This document shows, in pieces, positions 17,455 through 26,336 of a stretch of DNA of 48,143 nucleotides (the first letter of the stretch is position 1; each line of letters begins with the position of its first letter). The notes beneath the pieces are model-generated. The model was not told the DNA's origin, made no database searches, and saw nothing but the letters and a program-made list of their open reading frames with translations. Origin of the DNA: Verrucomicrobiota bacterium (GTDB taxonomy: Bacteria > Verrucomicrobiota > Verrucomicrobiia > Chthoniobacterales > Xiphinematobacteraceae); contig JAHFTB010000017.1 in NCBI GenBank assembly GCA_023269545.1, forward strand, positions 1 to 48,143, read 5' to 3'. The position numbers and the translations under genes are program-made.

Positions 17455-18069
17455 CTAAGGAATCACGCCTTTTTTTTGGAGTTTTTGGAGTTTTGGTTGA
17501 ATCACAGCTCGGTTATAGGGCTGGTTCGGGTTTTTGGCATAGAAGTTCTGATGGTGTTTGTCGGCGGGATAAAAAGTGGTGAGAGGGGCTATTTGGGTGA
17601 CAATCGGGGAGGAGAACCATTTTTGGGCAGTTTTTTTGGAGTTTTCAGCGATCTGATGCTGTGGCTCGTCCTGATACAGGATGATGGACCGGTATTGAGG
17701 TCCCTCGTCAGCCCCTTGTCGATTATAGGTCGTAGGATCGTGAGCTTGCCAAAATAGTTTTAAAATTTGTGCGTAACTTACCCGGGTAGGATCAAATTCT
17801 AACTGAATGACCTCCGCATGGCCGGTGGTTCCCGTGCAGACTTGTTCATAAGTGGGGTGAGGGGTGGTTCCTCCTGCAAAGCCTGAGGTGATGGAAAGGA
17901 TTCCTGGGACTCGCTCATAGATAGCGTCCAAACACCAAAAACAACCTCCTCCCAGGACTGCGATTTCCTTTTTGGGCGTCGCTGCACGGCTCATGAAGCA
18001 TCCTATAAGAATCCAAGTACTTAAGAAAAGCAAACCGAGTTTGAGAAAACGTTCCTTCCTCTTTCTCAT
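17455..18069 (-). CDS. msrA: Peptide-methionine (S)-S-oxide reductase, lipoprotein type
   Basis: Repairs oxidised methionine in proteins. The catalytic motif GGGCFWCLDAIYERVPGI has the nucleophilic Cys, followed by SGFAGGTTPHPTYEQV and GHAEVIQLEFDP, all typical of MsrA. The ATG at 18069 gives 204 residues; the first 24 form a lipoprotein signal (basic RKRKERF, hydrophobic core, lipobox LIGC), so the enzyme is probably anchored in a periplasm-facing membrane. The frame stays open further upstream to 18141, but those residues are translated mobile repeat (copy 3). Divergent from mnmG. Confidence 0.95.
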   Translation of the reverse strand: MRKRKERFLKLGLLFLSTWILIGCFMSRAATPKKEIAVLGGGCFWCLDAIYERVPGILSITSGFAGGTTPHPTYEQVCTGTTGHAEVIQLEFDPTRVSYAQILKLFWQAHDPTTYNRQGADEGPQYRSIILYQDEPQHQIAENSKKTAQKWFSSPIVTQIAPLTTFYPADKHHQNFYAKNPNQPYNRAVIQPKLQKLQKKGVIP

Positions 18070-18086
18070 ATCCCTCAATTTACTCA

Positions 18087-18166
18087 GTGAGGTGACGCAA
18101 AAAAGGAAACTTTGCAGGCTAAATGGTTTTTTTGCTCCCAAAGCTCCTCAACGTGCGTCACGTCAG
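18087..18166 (+). repeat. MITE-like element, copy 3 (msrA-mnmG divergent gap)
   Basis: Shortest copy class (80 bp), starting GTGAGGTGACGC and ending GCGTCACGTCAG. Flanks are TTACTCA (18080-18086) and TGACTCA (18167-18173). It starts 17 bp upstream of the msrA start codon, so it lies where msrA promoter or leader sequence is expected. Confidence 0.87.
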
Positions 18167-18187
18167 TGACTCAGGAGAGGGCTTCAA

Positions 18188-18203
18188 GGTTCCACGTGGA
18201 ACA
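18188..18203. promoter_or_regulatory. parS-like ParB-binding palindrome, site 1
   Basis: GGTTCCACGTGGAACA contains the perfect 14-bp palindrome GTTCCACGTGGAAC, matching the chromosomal parS form TGTTCCACGTGGAACA at 15 of 16 bases. It lies in the leader of mnmG, about 860 bp from a second, perfect site. parS sites normally cluster near the replication origin. Confidence 0.8.
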
Positions 18204-18261
18204 ATTGAAGTTCACCGGAATTTTAGTGGTTCAATGTCCTTTTGTAGTATAGCTTAACAAA

Positions 18262-20181
18262 TTCCAAATATCCACTGCTACGAACCCGCTCGATTCCAAT
18301 TTTTTTCAATATCCCGAGTCGTTTGACGTCCTTGTTATCGGCGCGGGGCATGCCGGCGTGGAAGCTGCCATGGCATCCACCCGATTAGGATGCCGGACTT
18401 TGCTGTTAACCCAAAACGCGGATACCATTGCCCAAATGTCTTGTAATCCTGCTATTGGAGGATTGGCCAAAGGACATATGGTGCGGGAAATCGACGCTCT
18501 AGGTGGGCTGATGGGATTAAATGCAGATGCGACGGGAATTCAATTTCGCATGTTGAATGCGCGGAAGGGACCCAGCGTGCGGGCTCCTCGTGCTCAGTGT
18601 GACAAAAAGTCCTATCAATTTCGCCTGAAAGCCTTGTTGGAAAGAGAGCCGGGATTGGCCATTCACCAAGCCGCAGTGGCGCGCCTCTGTGTGGAAGACC
18701 AAAAGGTCACTGGAGTGGAAACTCAATTAGGGGTTCGCTACTCCGCCTCAGCAGTAATAGTCACTACCGGCACCTTTTTACGAGGTCTTCTGCATGTCGG
18801 CATGAGGAATCAGGCAGGAGGGCGGATGGGAGAACCCCTTTCTAGCTTGAGCGAATGCTTGAAGGAGTTGGGATTTGAAGTGGGGCGCTTTAAAACGGGA
18901 ACTCCGTGCCGGCTTTTGGCAAAGTCCATTCGTTTTGATGTCTGTGAGCAACAAAATGGCGACATGCCTCCTCCGCGTTTCAGCGTGCTCTCGCATACCT
19001 TAAAAAGGAGTCGGAACCACCTTTTCACCTTAAACGCTTGGGAAGAAGGAATGTTCCACGTGGAACAAATTCCCTGTTGGATCACTCACACCAATGAGAA
19101 GACGCACGAGATTATTCGACGCAATCTCGATAAATCTCCTCTCTATACCGGAAAAATCGATGGGGTAGGCCCTCGGTACTGCCCTTCAATCGAGGATAAA
19201 GTAGTAAAATTTTCAGAAAAATCGCAGCACCAAATTTTTTTGGAGCCGGAAGGACGCGATACCGACGAATTTTACGTGAATGGCATGTCCACTAGCCTTC
19301 CCTTAGAAGTACAATATGCCTTTATTCGAAGTATCCGTGGATTGGAGAATGCGGAAATTTTGAGGCCCGGATATGCCGTGGAATATGACTATTGTCCGCC
19401 TACCCAGCTGAAAAGTACGCTGGAAACCCATCTCATAGCAGGATTGTATTTTGCGGGCCAAATTAACGGGACTTCAGGTTATGAAGAAGCGGCAGCTCAA
19501 GGGCTTTTAGCTGGTGCAAATGCCGCTTTAAAACTACAAAAGCGGGAACCCCTGATTCTTTCGCGATCAGAAGCCTATATCGGCGTATTAGTGGATGATT
19601 TAGTAACGCGTGGCACTCCGGAACCTTATCGGATGTTTACCAGTCGGGCCGAGTTTCGTTTGTTATTGCGGCAGGACAATGCGGATTTTCGTTTGACCGG
19701 GCGAGCCATTCAGGCAGGGCTAGTGAGCGGAGAGCGCCAGCGCCTTTACGAAGAGAAACTCCTCCGTTTTCAAGAACTTATGGCAGAAGTGGGGCGGATC
19801 CGACAAGACGGCGTGCCTCTTTCCACATGGCTTCGACGTCCGGAGAATTCTTTTTCCGGAGTAGTCGAAGAATGGCGAAAGAAGTATCCGGATTCCATCT
19901 GGGAATCCGTGGAAATTGAGTTGAAGTATGAGGGTTATATTCGCCGTCAGGAAGAGCAAGTAGCTAGGGGCAATCGGCAGGAAGCCATGCGAATTCCCTT
20001 AGGATTCAACTTTTCTCAAATTTTGGGACTGCGAAATGAGTCCATTCAAAAACTTTCCGCTGTTCGTCCGGAAACTTTGGGACAAGCCGCCCGCATTAGC
20101 GGAGTAACCCCAGCGGATATTGCATTGCTTTCAGTTTGGATTGAAAAACAACGCCGTTTGACTGCGTGCGAAAATATATAG
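18262..20181 (+). CDS. mnmG: tRNA uridine-5-carboxymethylaminomethyl modification enzyme MnmG (GidA), start unresolved
   Basis: With MnmE it modifies U34 of certain tRNAs; FAD-dependent. The N-terminal dinucleotide fold [16 protein letters not shown] is encoded from about 18322, followed by [25 protein letters not shown], RGPAVxxxRAQxD-like [25 protein letters not shown] and a full C-terminal helical domain. About 626-639 residues, the family length. No ATG, GTG or TTG lies between the in-frame TAA at 18256 and the FAD motif: the first GTG (18358) falls inside that motif, and an in-frame ATG at 18235 is cut off by the TAA. The ATT at 18262 is only the first near-cognate codon after the stop; homology starts near 18304. 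A parS palindrome lies inside the gene. Confidence 0.9.
   Translation, partial: FQISTATNPLDSNFFQYPESFDVLVIGAGHAGVEAAMASTRLGCRTLLLTQNADTIAQMSCNPAIGGLAKGHMVREIDALGGLMGLNADATGIQFRMLNARKGPSVRAPRAQCDKKSYQFRLKALLEREPGLAIHQAAVARLCVEDQKVTGVETQLGVRYSASAVIVTTGTFLRGLLHVGMRNQAGGRMGEPLSSLSECLKELGFEVGRFKTGTPCRLLAKSIRFDVCEQQNGDMPPPRFSVLSHTLKRSRNHLFTLNAWEEGMFHVEQIPCWITHTNEKTHEIIRRNLDKSPLYTGKIDGVGPRYCPSIEDKVVKFSEKSQHQIFLEPEGRDTDEFYVNGMSTSLPLEVQYAFIRSIRGLENAEILRPGYAVEYDYCPPTQLKSTLETHLIAGLYFAGQINGTSGYEEAAAQGLLAGANAALKLQKREPLILSRSEAYIGVLVDDLVTRGTPEPYRMFTSRAEFRLLLRQDNADFRLTGRAIQAGLVSGERQRLYEEKLLRFQELMAEVGRIRQDGVPLSTWLRRPENSFSGVVEEWRKKYPDSIWESVEIELKYEGYIRRQEEQVARGNRQEAMRIPLGFNFSQILGLRNESIQKLSAVRPETLGQAARISGVTPADIALLSVWIEKQRRLTACENI
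19052..19067. promoter_or_regulatory. parS-like ParB-binding palindrome, site 2 (inside mnmG)
   Basis: TGTTCCACGTGGAACA is a perfect 16-bp palindrome identical to the Pseudomonas-type chromosomal parS sequence. It is read as MFHVEQ in mnmG, so the codons are compatible with the protein while preserving the palindrome. Confidence 0.85.
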
Positions 20182-20246
20182 CGGAATTCCTGTAAAATAA
20201 TCCCAGGGCGTTTGGCAATGCTGCGTCCCATCAAAGAAAATGTTCT

Positions 20247-21095
20247 CTAGAAAGCGAAGCTTACTTTAGCGCCTCCCCAGAATGTGGAAGGAGAGGTGGA
20301 GACGAGATTTTCAAAGTTATAACTGTAGGATCCGTAGCCCGATACGGTGATAAATCGGTTGACTTTAATAGGAAGAGCGATGCCCACTTCGAGATTATTC
20401 GCTCCGTCAAATGGGGCGGTGATGCTATCGGATTTTTCCTGGGCATTATAGCGGAAGTTTTGTCCGTAGGAAATCCATGGTGTCAGGGAAACGATCTCCT
20501 TGTAAAGAGGGATTGAGGCATCCACACGGAGTTCCAGATAGCTGGATGTCAGCCCATGAGAACGCATAGTCATAGTATCGGGGCCGAGGTCAAAAAAGTA
20601 AGCAATCGACGGGGTAATGGTGACGGGACCTGCGTCAATATTGTAGCCGACTTTTGCATGAAGCTCGTTCATGTACATTTGCATGGAGGTCATTGCACAA
20701 AACATATATCCGGTGCAGACGAATAGATTTCCGAAAGTGTGAGTGTACATGAGGCAGGCGTCCGTTTCCGCGTAACGCCCATGGCCTAATCCAAAGGCAT
20801 TCCAGACATCTGCTGTCAGAAAATCATTGGAAGTGAGATTCAGAGTGACGGTGAGGTCTGTCCACAGCAGGCTAGATCCGTATTTTGAATTTCCGCCCAA
20901 TATGTTTACCCCGCGGTTCATATAGAGGCTATCCCAGCCCTCGGTTAAAGTTGCATGCCAGGGAGAAGCACTTTTTTCGATAGGCGGAGCCTGTGGAGAG
21001 GCGGTTTGTATGTTATTTTCTCCGGCAAAGCAGGCATGTGTGGTGAGGAATGCGGCAACGCTAAATGCGAGTAGGCTTTTGTAAGTAATTTTCAT
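20247..21095 (-). CDS. Outer-membrane beta-barrel candidate, paralog A
   Basis: 282 residues from the ATG at 21095 (open upstream to 21173 without a signal). Residues 1-24 are a signal peptide ending CFAG. The mature part is made of alternating amphipathic beta-strands with frequent Tyr/Trp/Gly and ends in Phe (GGAKVSFAF), the usual signal for outer-membrane assembly. It is collinear throughout with the gene at 21337-22185: shared EGWDSLYMNRGVNILGGNSKYGSSLLWTDL-type block, DVWNAFG, PSIAYFFDLGP, PWISYGQNFRYNA and the C-terminus. Function unknown; possibly a channel or structural barrel. Paralog A has gained several Cys/Met residues near 130-155 (LFVCTGYMFCAMTSMQMYMN). Confidence 0.78.
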   Translation of the reverse strand: MKITYKSLLAFSVAAFLTTHACFAGENNIQTASPQAPPIEKSASPWHATLTEGWDSLYMNRGVNILGGNSKYGSSLLWTDLTVTLNLTSNDFLTADVWNAFGLGHGRYAETDACLMYTHTFGNLFVCTGYMFCAMTSMQMYMNELHAKVGYNIDAGPVTITPSIAYFFDLGPDTMTMRSHGLTSSYLELRVDASIPLYKEIVSLTPWISYGQNFRYNAQEKSDSITAPFDGANNLEVGIALPIKVNRFITVSGYGSYSYNFENLVSTSPSTFWGGAKVSFAF

Positions 21096-21288
21096 GGGAA
21101 CGAGGTTAAGTATGCGAAGGCTATTTGCTAGCTCTTGCACAACCTGTAGCGCGCAGCATTTTACAGAGCGCATCTGTCTTGATCAAACGGAGGGGTTTGA
21201 GATCGGATTACCTATTTTTCGGATGATTTTTATCCGAATCAGCAAGGGAATCCGTATATGGAGCTCAGAAGAAATGGCGATTCTTTCG

Positions 21289-21320
21289 AAAAAAAATCCT
21301 CTCCACTTTCGTGGAGAGGA
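21289..21320 (-). terminator. Rho-independent terminator of paralog B
   Basis: TCCTCTCCAC-TTTC-GTGGAGAGGA (21297-21320) is a perfect 10-bp stem with a 4-nt loop. On the minus strand it is followed by eight T (21289-21296). It lies 17 bp after the stop of the gene at 21337-22185, so that gene is probably terminated separately from paralog A. Confidence 0.9.
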
Positions 21321-21336
21321 ATAGGTGGATATTGTT

Positions 21337-22185
21337 TTAAAAGGCAAAAGTAACTTTTGCTCCTCCCCAGAAGGTGGAAGGCTCGGTACCGAGAAGATGA
21401 TCAAAGTTATAACTATATGCTCCGTAACCTGAAACGGTCATATATTTATTGATTCTGATAGGCATGGCAATTCCGACTTCGATGTTATTTGCACCGTCAA
21501 AGAAGGCACCTTGGCCATCGCCTCTATCACGAGCATTATAACGGAAGTTTTGTCCATAGGCAATCCAAGGCGTCAAAGAGATGATGTCCTTGTAAATGGG
21601 AATCGAGCTATCTAAACGGAGGGCCAAGTAGCTGGCGGCACAAGGCTCCGCGCCGTGGGTAACGACGTTGGGGCCGAGGTCAAAAAAGTAGGCGACAGAA
21701 GGAGTGATTACCACGGAACCTACGTTGATATTGTATCCGATTTTTGCCTGTAATTCGTTTGCATACTGCCGGCTGTCTGTCAGTGCATAGAATTCATACC
21801 CAAAAGAAGCGAATAGATTTCCAAAGGTATGGGTGTATGTCAGAGAAGCGTCAGTTTCTTTATAGCTGGAATGGCTCATACCGAAGGCATTCCAGACATC
21901 TGCGGTCAAAGAATCGTTAGCGGTCAGATTTAATGTGACATTTAAGTCCGTCCAGAGAAGACTGGAGCCATATTTCGAGTTTCCTCGGAGGACGTTGACA
22001 CCACGATACATATAGAGACTGTCCCAGCCTTCGGTGAGCTGGGCATTCCAAAGGGAATGCTGTTGTTCGATAGGCAGAGGAGGAGGGGGGGGCTGCTGGG
22101 TTTGAGTCACCTTATCGTCTTCTGCTCGGGCAAATGGGGCAATTAAAGCCACAGCAATACTTAATGTAAGCAAGCTATTTTTCAT
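21337..22185 (-). CDS. Outer-membrane beta-barrel candidate, paralog B
   Basis: 282 residues with a signal peptide (MKNSLLTLSIAVALIAPFARA), a Gln/Pro-rich linker (TQQPPPPPLPIEQQ) and then the same beta-rich domain as paralog A, ending TFWGGAKVTFAF. The two genes are the same length and align without gaps over most of the mature protein, so they arose by tandem duplication. A strong intrinsic terminator separates them, so paralog A needs its own promoter in the roughly 190-bp gap. Ligand unknown. Confidence 0.8.
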   Translation of the reverse strand: MKNSLLTLSIAVALIAPFARAEDDKVTQTQQPPPPPLPIEQQHSLWNAQLTEGWDSLYMYRGVNVLRGNSKYGSSLLWTDLNVTLNLTANDSLTADVWNAFGMSHSSYKETDASLTYTHTFGNLFASFGYEFYALTDSRQYANELQAKIGYNINVGSVVITPSVAYFFDLGPNVVTHGAEPCAASYLALRLDSSIPIYKDIISLTPWIAYGQNFRYNARDRGDGQGAFFDGANNIEVGIAMPIRINKYMTVSGYGAYSYNFDHLLGTEPSTFWGGAKVTFAF

Positions 22186-22517
22186 AATGTAGTTAGGTAA
22201 ATAAAAGGAGATACTCCTTTAACCGTACACGTTGGCTAGTGAAGTTACGTGTAGCGGGAGCATCTAAATAAGCTTATTTTTAAATCTGCAAGTAATTTAA
22301 AATAGGTATTAACTACCCATATTAAAACCACTGAGGAATAGAGAGATATTCGATGTGGATGTCTGCAAAACTCTTTCCATAGAAGACGGGTGCAGCTTAA
22401 AAAAGAAGGACTTGGGAAGCCTGATGGAATGTAAGTGTAGGAGGATTGATATGTATTTATCTCTTATTATCAAGATGATACACTTATCCTTGACTGCGAA
22501 CTGCGAGCTAATTAATA
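22186..22517. other. Intergenic region upstream of paralog B
   Basis: About 330 AT-rich bases. An open frame at 22355-22549 runs into the mobile element and borrows its stop (last residues [10 protein letters not shown]), so I do not regard it as a gene. No further structure recognised. Confidence 0.4.
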
Positions 22518-22598
22518 GTGATGTGACGCAAAAAAAGGAAACCTTGTAGGCTAAAATGGTTTTTTGTTCCCAGAGCTCTTCAAAGTACTTAACGTCAG
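22518..22598 (+). repeat. MITE-like element, copy 4 (3' side of uvrD)
   Basis: 81-bp copy beginning GTGATGTGACGC and ending ACTTAACGTCAG. Flanks TTAATA (22512-22517) and TTAATT (22599-22604) match at 5 of 6 bases. The first three bases after the element (TTA, 22599-22601) are the stop codon of the convergent helicase gene. Confidence 0.87.
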
Positions 22599-24587
22599 TT
22601 AATTAGAGAGCATTTGTTTGAGCAAAGCGAAATGATCGGCAGCCATTTCTTCGGAGGCGGGTTGATTGAGAATTTCCGTACCTGTCGATTCCAGCACTCC
22701 TTCGCCTACGATTTCCGAAAGAAAGGGGCTCCGTTGACAACTCATGGGGCTGCCATATTTGACTCGTTGGAGGGCATGGGAAATGGTAAGAGTTTTCATT
22801 GCGCGCGTGATCCCCACATAAAAAAGGCGGCGTTCCTCGTCTACAGTACCTTCGCTTTTGGAACGTTGATGGGGAAGAAGTCCGTCCTCTGCACCAATGA
22901 GATAGACATGAGGAAATTCGAGTCCTTTTGCGGCGTGAAGAGTGATGAGCGTGACGCCGGTTGAGGATTCGGTTTGTTCCTCCTGTCGGTCATTATCGAG
23001 CGTGATTTCGTCCAAAAAGGTACTCAATCCTTTATGGTCTTTATATTCAGAGAGATCACGGAGGAGAGAACGCACATTTTCCTCTCGGCGGAGAGATTCG
23101 GCAGGTGTTTTGCAAGAGCGCTGGAGATCTTCGAAATAGCCGGACTCTTCCAGTAGAGTCCGAAGAATTGAGGAGGGGTCGGAACTGGGCGTGGAAAGTC
23201 GGATTCGGTAAGTTTCGATTAAATCGCAAAAAGCGGTGATAGCTTGTCGAGTGCGACTGGAAACGGTGTCACTCAACTCAGGAGTTCGTAGCACTTCGAA
23301 GAGACTGCCATTTCGGCTTTGCTCCAGGGCATTTTCTATCGTCACGGCTCCAATTCCTCGTGGAGGTGTTCGGAGAATGCGTAGCAGGGAAGGATCGTTG
23401 GAGGGATTGATTAAGCAAGTGGCATAAGCAAGCACATCCTTAATTTCTCGGCGGTCGAAAAAACTTTTACCCCCAATGAGGCGATAGGGGATTTTGAGTT
23501 TTCTCAGAGTCTCCTCAATGGGGCGGGACTGTTGGTTCGTGCGGTAGAGGATGGCGAAATGTTCCCATGGGAGTTGTTCGGCATGTCGATGTGCGGCGAT
23601 TTCCGAGGTGACGAGTTCTGCTTCTTCCCGATCATCGCGCATTGCGAGGACATGCACCGGAGAGCCTTCTCCTGCGGCACTCCAAAGATTTTTTCCGCGG
23701 CGGCGGACATTGTTCCGAATCAGGCGATTTGCGGCATTCAGAATGGTATTCGTACTGCGGTAGTTCTGTTCTAGCTTAACGATGACCGGATTGGGGAAAT
23801 GCCGTTCGAATTCCAGGATATTGGAAACTTCCGCTCCGCGCCATCCATAGATGCTTTGGTCGTCGTCTCCTACGACACAGACATTGGGATGTTTTCCTGC
23901 GAGAAGACTGACGAGCTCGAGCTGTAGGCGGTTAGTATCCTGAAACTCGTCCACCAAGAGAAATTCATAACGTTCCTGCCAATGAGTGGCCGTTTCCGCA
24001 TGTTCTCGAAGTACCCGCACGGCAAGCAAGAGAAGATCATCGAAATCCATGGCATTCAGTCCCTTGAGCTCATCTTGATAGCGGAGATAGACAGCACCCA
24101 AGAGGGTTGCCTCAGTGGGAGGGGCGTTCCATCCACTATTCTTTGCTTTACTGATCAGGGCACGGGCTACAGCCGGATCCAATTTTTCATCCTTGGCGGC
24201 CGTTCGATGAATAATTTTCTTTAGAATTCCGGATTGGTCGGAATCATCCAAGATACTGAAATTATCTTTATATCCCAGGAGATGTGCCGATTGCCGAAGA
24301 ATTCGAACACACAAGGAGTGAAAAGTCGAAATAGTGATGTCCTTGGCGCCTTCGGTCCCGATCATGTCGACGACCCGATTCTTCATTTCCTTAGCCGCCT
24401 TATTGGTAAAGGTGACTCCTAAAATCCGACTGGCTGAGTGTCCCTGAGCAGTGAGCCAAGCCATGCGCGCCGTAATCACCCGTGTCTTACCGGTTCCTGC
24501 TCCTGCGAGGATCAGCAGAGGGCCCGTACCATGTGTAGCGGCGTTCTGCTGCTCGGGGTTCAAATCGAACATGCGGAATTTGCTCAT
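22599..24587 (-). CDS. UvrD/PcrA/Rep-type DNA helicase
   Basis: Superfamily 1A 3'-5' DNA helicase of 662 residues for repair or replication restart. Visible motifs: Q-motif LNPEQQNAA at 9-17, Walker A GAGTGKT at 29-35, Ia GVTFTNKAAKEM, Ib ISTFHSLCVRIL, II DEFQDT at 213-218, III GDDDQSIYGWRG at 240-251, IV LEQNYRST, V TLITLHAAKGLEFPHV and VI VGITRAMKTL. The shorter C-terminus lacks an obvious PcrA-type RNAP-binding tail. Start and purN stop overlap as ATGA (24584-24587), so the two are translationally coupled. The stop codon abuts a mobile element. Confidence 0.93.
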   Translation of the reverse strand: MSKFRMFDLNPEQQNAATHGTGPLLILAGAGTGKTRVITARMAWLTAQGHSASRILGVTFTNKAAKEMKNRVVDMIGTEGAKDITISTFHSLCVRILRQSAHLLGYKDNFSILDDSDQSGILKKIIHRTAAKDEKLDPAVARALISKAKNSGWNAPPTEATLLGAVYLRYQDELKGLNAMDFDDLLLLAVRVLREHAETATHWQERYEFLLVDEFQDTNRLQLELVSLLAGKHPNVCVVGDDDQSIYGWRGAEVSNILEFERHFPNPVIVKLEQNYRSTNTILNAANRLIRNNVRRRGKNLWSAAGEGSPVHVLAMRDDREEAELVTSEIAAHRHAEQLPWEHFAILYRTNQQSRPIEETLRKLKIPYRLIGGKSFFDRREIKDVLAYATCLINPSNDPSLLRILRTPPRGIGAVTIENALEQSRNGSLFEVLRTPELSDTVSSRTRQAITAFCDLIETYRIRLSTPSSDPSSILRTLLEESGYFEDLQRSCKTPAESLRREENVRSLLRDLSEYKDHKGLSTFLDEITLDNDRQEEQTESSTGVTLITLHAAKGLEFPHVYLIGAEDGLLPHQRSKSEGTVDEERRLFYVGITRAMKTLTISHALQRVKYGSPMSCQRSPFLSEIVGEGVLESTGTEILNQPASEEMAADHFALLKQMLSN

Positions 24588-25165
24588 GGGCGATTACAGA
24601 AAAATGAGAGGACTTCGGGGTAAAGATGATGTTCGGCAGCCTGGATACGTTCGTGGAGAGATTGCGCCGTATCGTCGGGTAGAATGGGGACCTCTTTCCG
24701 GGCGATGATTTTACCGCCGTCTACGATGGAATCCACATAATGGACCGTACAGCCGGTGACAGATTCTCTCGCTTCGAGGGCCTGTCGCCAAGCTTCCAAT
24801 CCCGGAAATTTGGGAAGAAGAGAAGGGTGAATATTAAGAATGCGTCCTGGAAAAGCTTCTAACAAAGGTTCTTTGACCACGCGCATGTAGCCCGCCAATA
24901 CGACGAGTTCCACCTTCGCCTCCTGCAAGAGGGCGACCACCCGAGCCTCTGAAAGAGGAGCCATTTTTGTGCGAAAACCTCCTGGATCTACGAATTCGGC
25001 GCGAATCCCTCGTTTGCGGGCTAGCTCTAAAATCCGGGAAGTTTCGACATCCGAAATCACTATGCGCAAGTCCGCGGAGAGACCCCCATTTGCTATGGCC
25101 TGAGCAATTGCTTCGAAATTAGATCCCCGCCCGGATCCAAGAACACCAATCTTGAATTTACTCAT
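24584..25165 (-). CDS. purN: Phosphoribosylglycinamide formyltransferase
   Basis: Transfers formyl from 10-formyl-THF to GAR in purine synthesis. 193 residues, the normal size. Signatures: GSGRGSNFEAIAQAI (phosphate loop), catalytic Asn and His in ILNIHPSLLPKFPG, and the catalytic Asp in HYVDSIVDGGKII. First gene of a two-gene unit with the helicase (4-bp ATGA overlap). Divergent from ispA. Confidence 0.96.
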   Translation of the reverse strand: MSKFKIGVLGSGRGSNFEAIAQAIANGGLSADLRIVISDVETSRILELARKRGIRAEFVDPGGFRTKMAPLSEARVVALLQEAKVELVVLAGYMRVVKEPLLEAFPGRILNIHPSLLPKFPGLEAWRQALEARESVTGCTVHYVDSIVDGGKIIARKEVPILPDDTAQSLHERIQAAEHHLYPEVLSFFCNRP

Positions 25166-25323
25166 TCGATCTTGAGAGCGTTAAAATAAAATGCAGACAT
25201 GGAGCGAGGAGAAATTGCAGCGAGCGGTTTTTAGCATTGGAAAGCAGTGTCAAAGACGCCGGCCTCCGCGCCCCTCCCCTCCCTCTCCCCCCTACTTCAT
25301 CCACAGACCCTAGAATACTTTCT

Positions 25324-26211
25324 ATGGAATTAAAACTAGCAGATTATTTTTCTCAAAAAACTTGCCTCGTAGATAAAGCACTGGATGGCTTTTTGCCAAA
25401 AGCCTCCCTCAAACCGGCTGTCCTTCACCGTGCAATGCGATATAGCCTCTTTGCAGGCGGCAAACGCATCCGCCCCCTTTTGTGCCTTGCGGCTTGCGAA
25501 GCTTGCGGTGGAGAGGAAGCCCGTGCACTGCCAGCCGCAGCCGCCATGGAATGCATACACACCTATTCGCTCATCCATGATGACCTTCCCTGTATGGACG
25601 ATGATGATTTTAGGAGGGGCCGGCCGACCTCACATAAAATGTTTGGAGAAGGCATCGCTGTGCTGGCAGGCGACGCCTTATTGACCCTCGCCTTTGAAAT
25701 TCTCTCTCAGGTACGCCCCACTCCGCGATATCCGCTGGCGATTCTTCTTTCGGAGCTTTCCCATGCTGCGGGCAGCCGCAAACTCATTGCCGGGCAGGTG
25801 GCGGATCTGGAAGGAGAGGGGCGGCGACCCACTCGGGAAGGACTGCGTTTTATTCATCGATGCAAAACCGCTGCGATGATTGTAGTTTCCCTACGGCTGG
25901 GGGCAATGACAGCAAACGCCTCCCCCGCACCCTTGAGGGCACTGACCACGTTCGGAGAAAATCTCGGCCTCGCATTCCAAGTGATCGATGACATCCTGGA
26001 TATCACCCAGACCAGCGAACAATTGGGTAAAAGTGCCGGCAAGGATGTGAATGCGGAAAAAATTACTTATCCTTCCCTGATTGGGCTGAAAGCATCAGAA
26101 CAGGAAGCTCAGCGTCTCACTCGTCTGGCCTTAAATTCACTACGAACTTTCAAACAAAACGGACATACCTTACAGGCATTGGCACACTTTCTGCTTAAAC
26201 GTCAGCAGTGA
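25324..26211 (+). CDS. ispA: Short-chain polyprenyl (farnesyl/geranylgeranyl) diphosphate synthase
   Basis: Condenses isopentenyl diphosphate with allylic diphosphates in isoprenoid synthesis. 295 residues from the ATG at 25324; a further in-frame start at 25237 adds a Pro-rich non-conserved leader. Motifs: GGKRIRPLL, first aspartate-rich motif HDDLPCMDDDDFRRGRPT with the two-residue insertion typical of bacterial FPP synthases, GQVADL, and the second aspartate-rich motif FQVIDDILDIT followed by KDVNAEKITYPSL. Chain length cannot be fixed from sequence alone. The C-terminal ALAHFLLKRQQ is echoed in a relic at 28017-28049 in the porin cluster. Confidence 0.92.
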   Translation: MELKLADYFSQKTCLVDKALDGFLPKASLKPAVLHRAMRYSLFAGGKRIRPLLCLAACEACGGEEARALPAAAAMECIHTYSLIHDDLPCMDDDDFRRGRPTSHKMFGEGIAVLAGDALLTLAFEILSQVRPTPRYPLAILLSELSHAAGSRKLIAGQVADLEGEGRRPTREGLRFIHRCKTAAMIVVSLRLGAMTANASPAPLRALTTFGENLGLAFQVIDDILDITQTSEQLGKSAGKDVNAEKITYPSLIGLKASEQEAQRLTRLALNSLRTFKQNGHTLQALAHFLLKRQQ

Positions 26212-26254
26212 TTTCTGACAATATTAGCTAAATCTATTACGATAGTTTTACTCA

Positions 26255-26336
26255 GTGATGTGACGCAAAAAAGGGAAACCTTGTAGGCTAAAATGGTTTT
26301 TTTGCTCCCCGAGCTCCTCAAAGTGCGTCACGTCAG
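26255..26336 (+). repeat. MITE-like element, copy 5 (ispA-porin gap)
   Basis: 82-bp copy with GTGATGTGACGC at the left and GCGTCACGTCAG at the right. The flanks TTACTCA (26248-26254) and TGACTCA (26337-26343) are identical to those of copy 3, including the same one-base mismatch, although the loci are otherwise unrelated. Ends 23 bp before the first ATG of porin 1. Confidence 0.88.

Noticed and set aside
18070-18141. N-terminal extension of msrA
   Set aside because: It is translated mobile element; the lipoprotein signal starts at 18069.
18241-18300. DnaA box near parS site 1 (ATATCCACT)
   Set aside because: Two mismatches to the TTATCCACA consensus and no cluster; not enough to call an origin.
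22355-22549. 64-residue open frame before the uvrD-side repeat
   Set aside because: Its last residues and stop come from the mobile element, and composition is not protein-like; chance frame.
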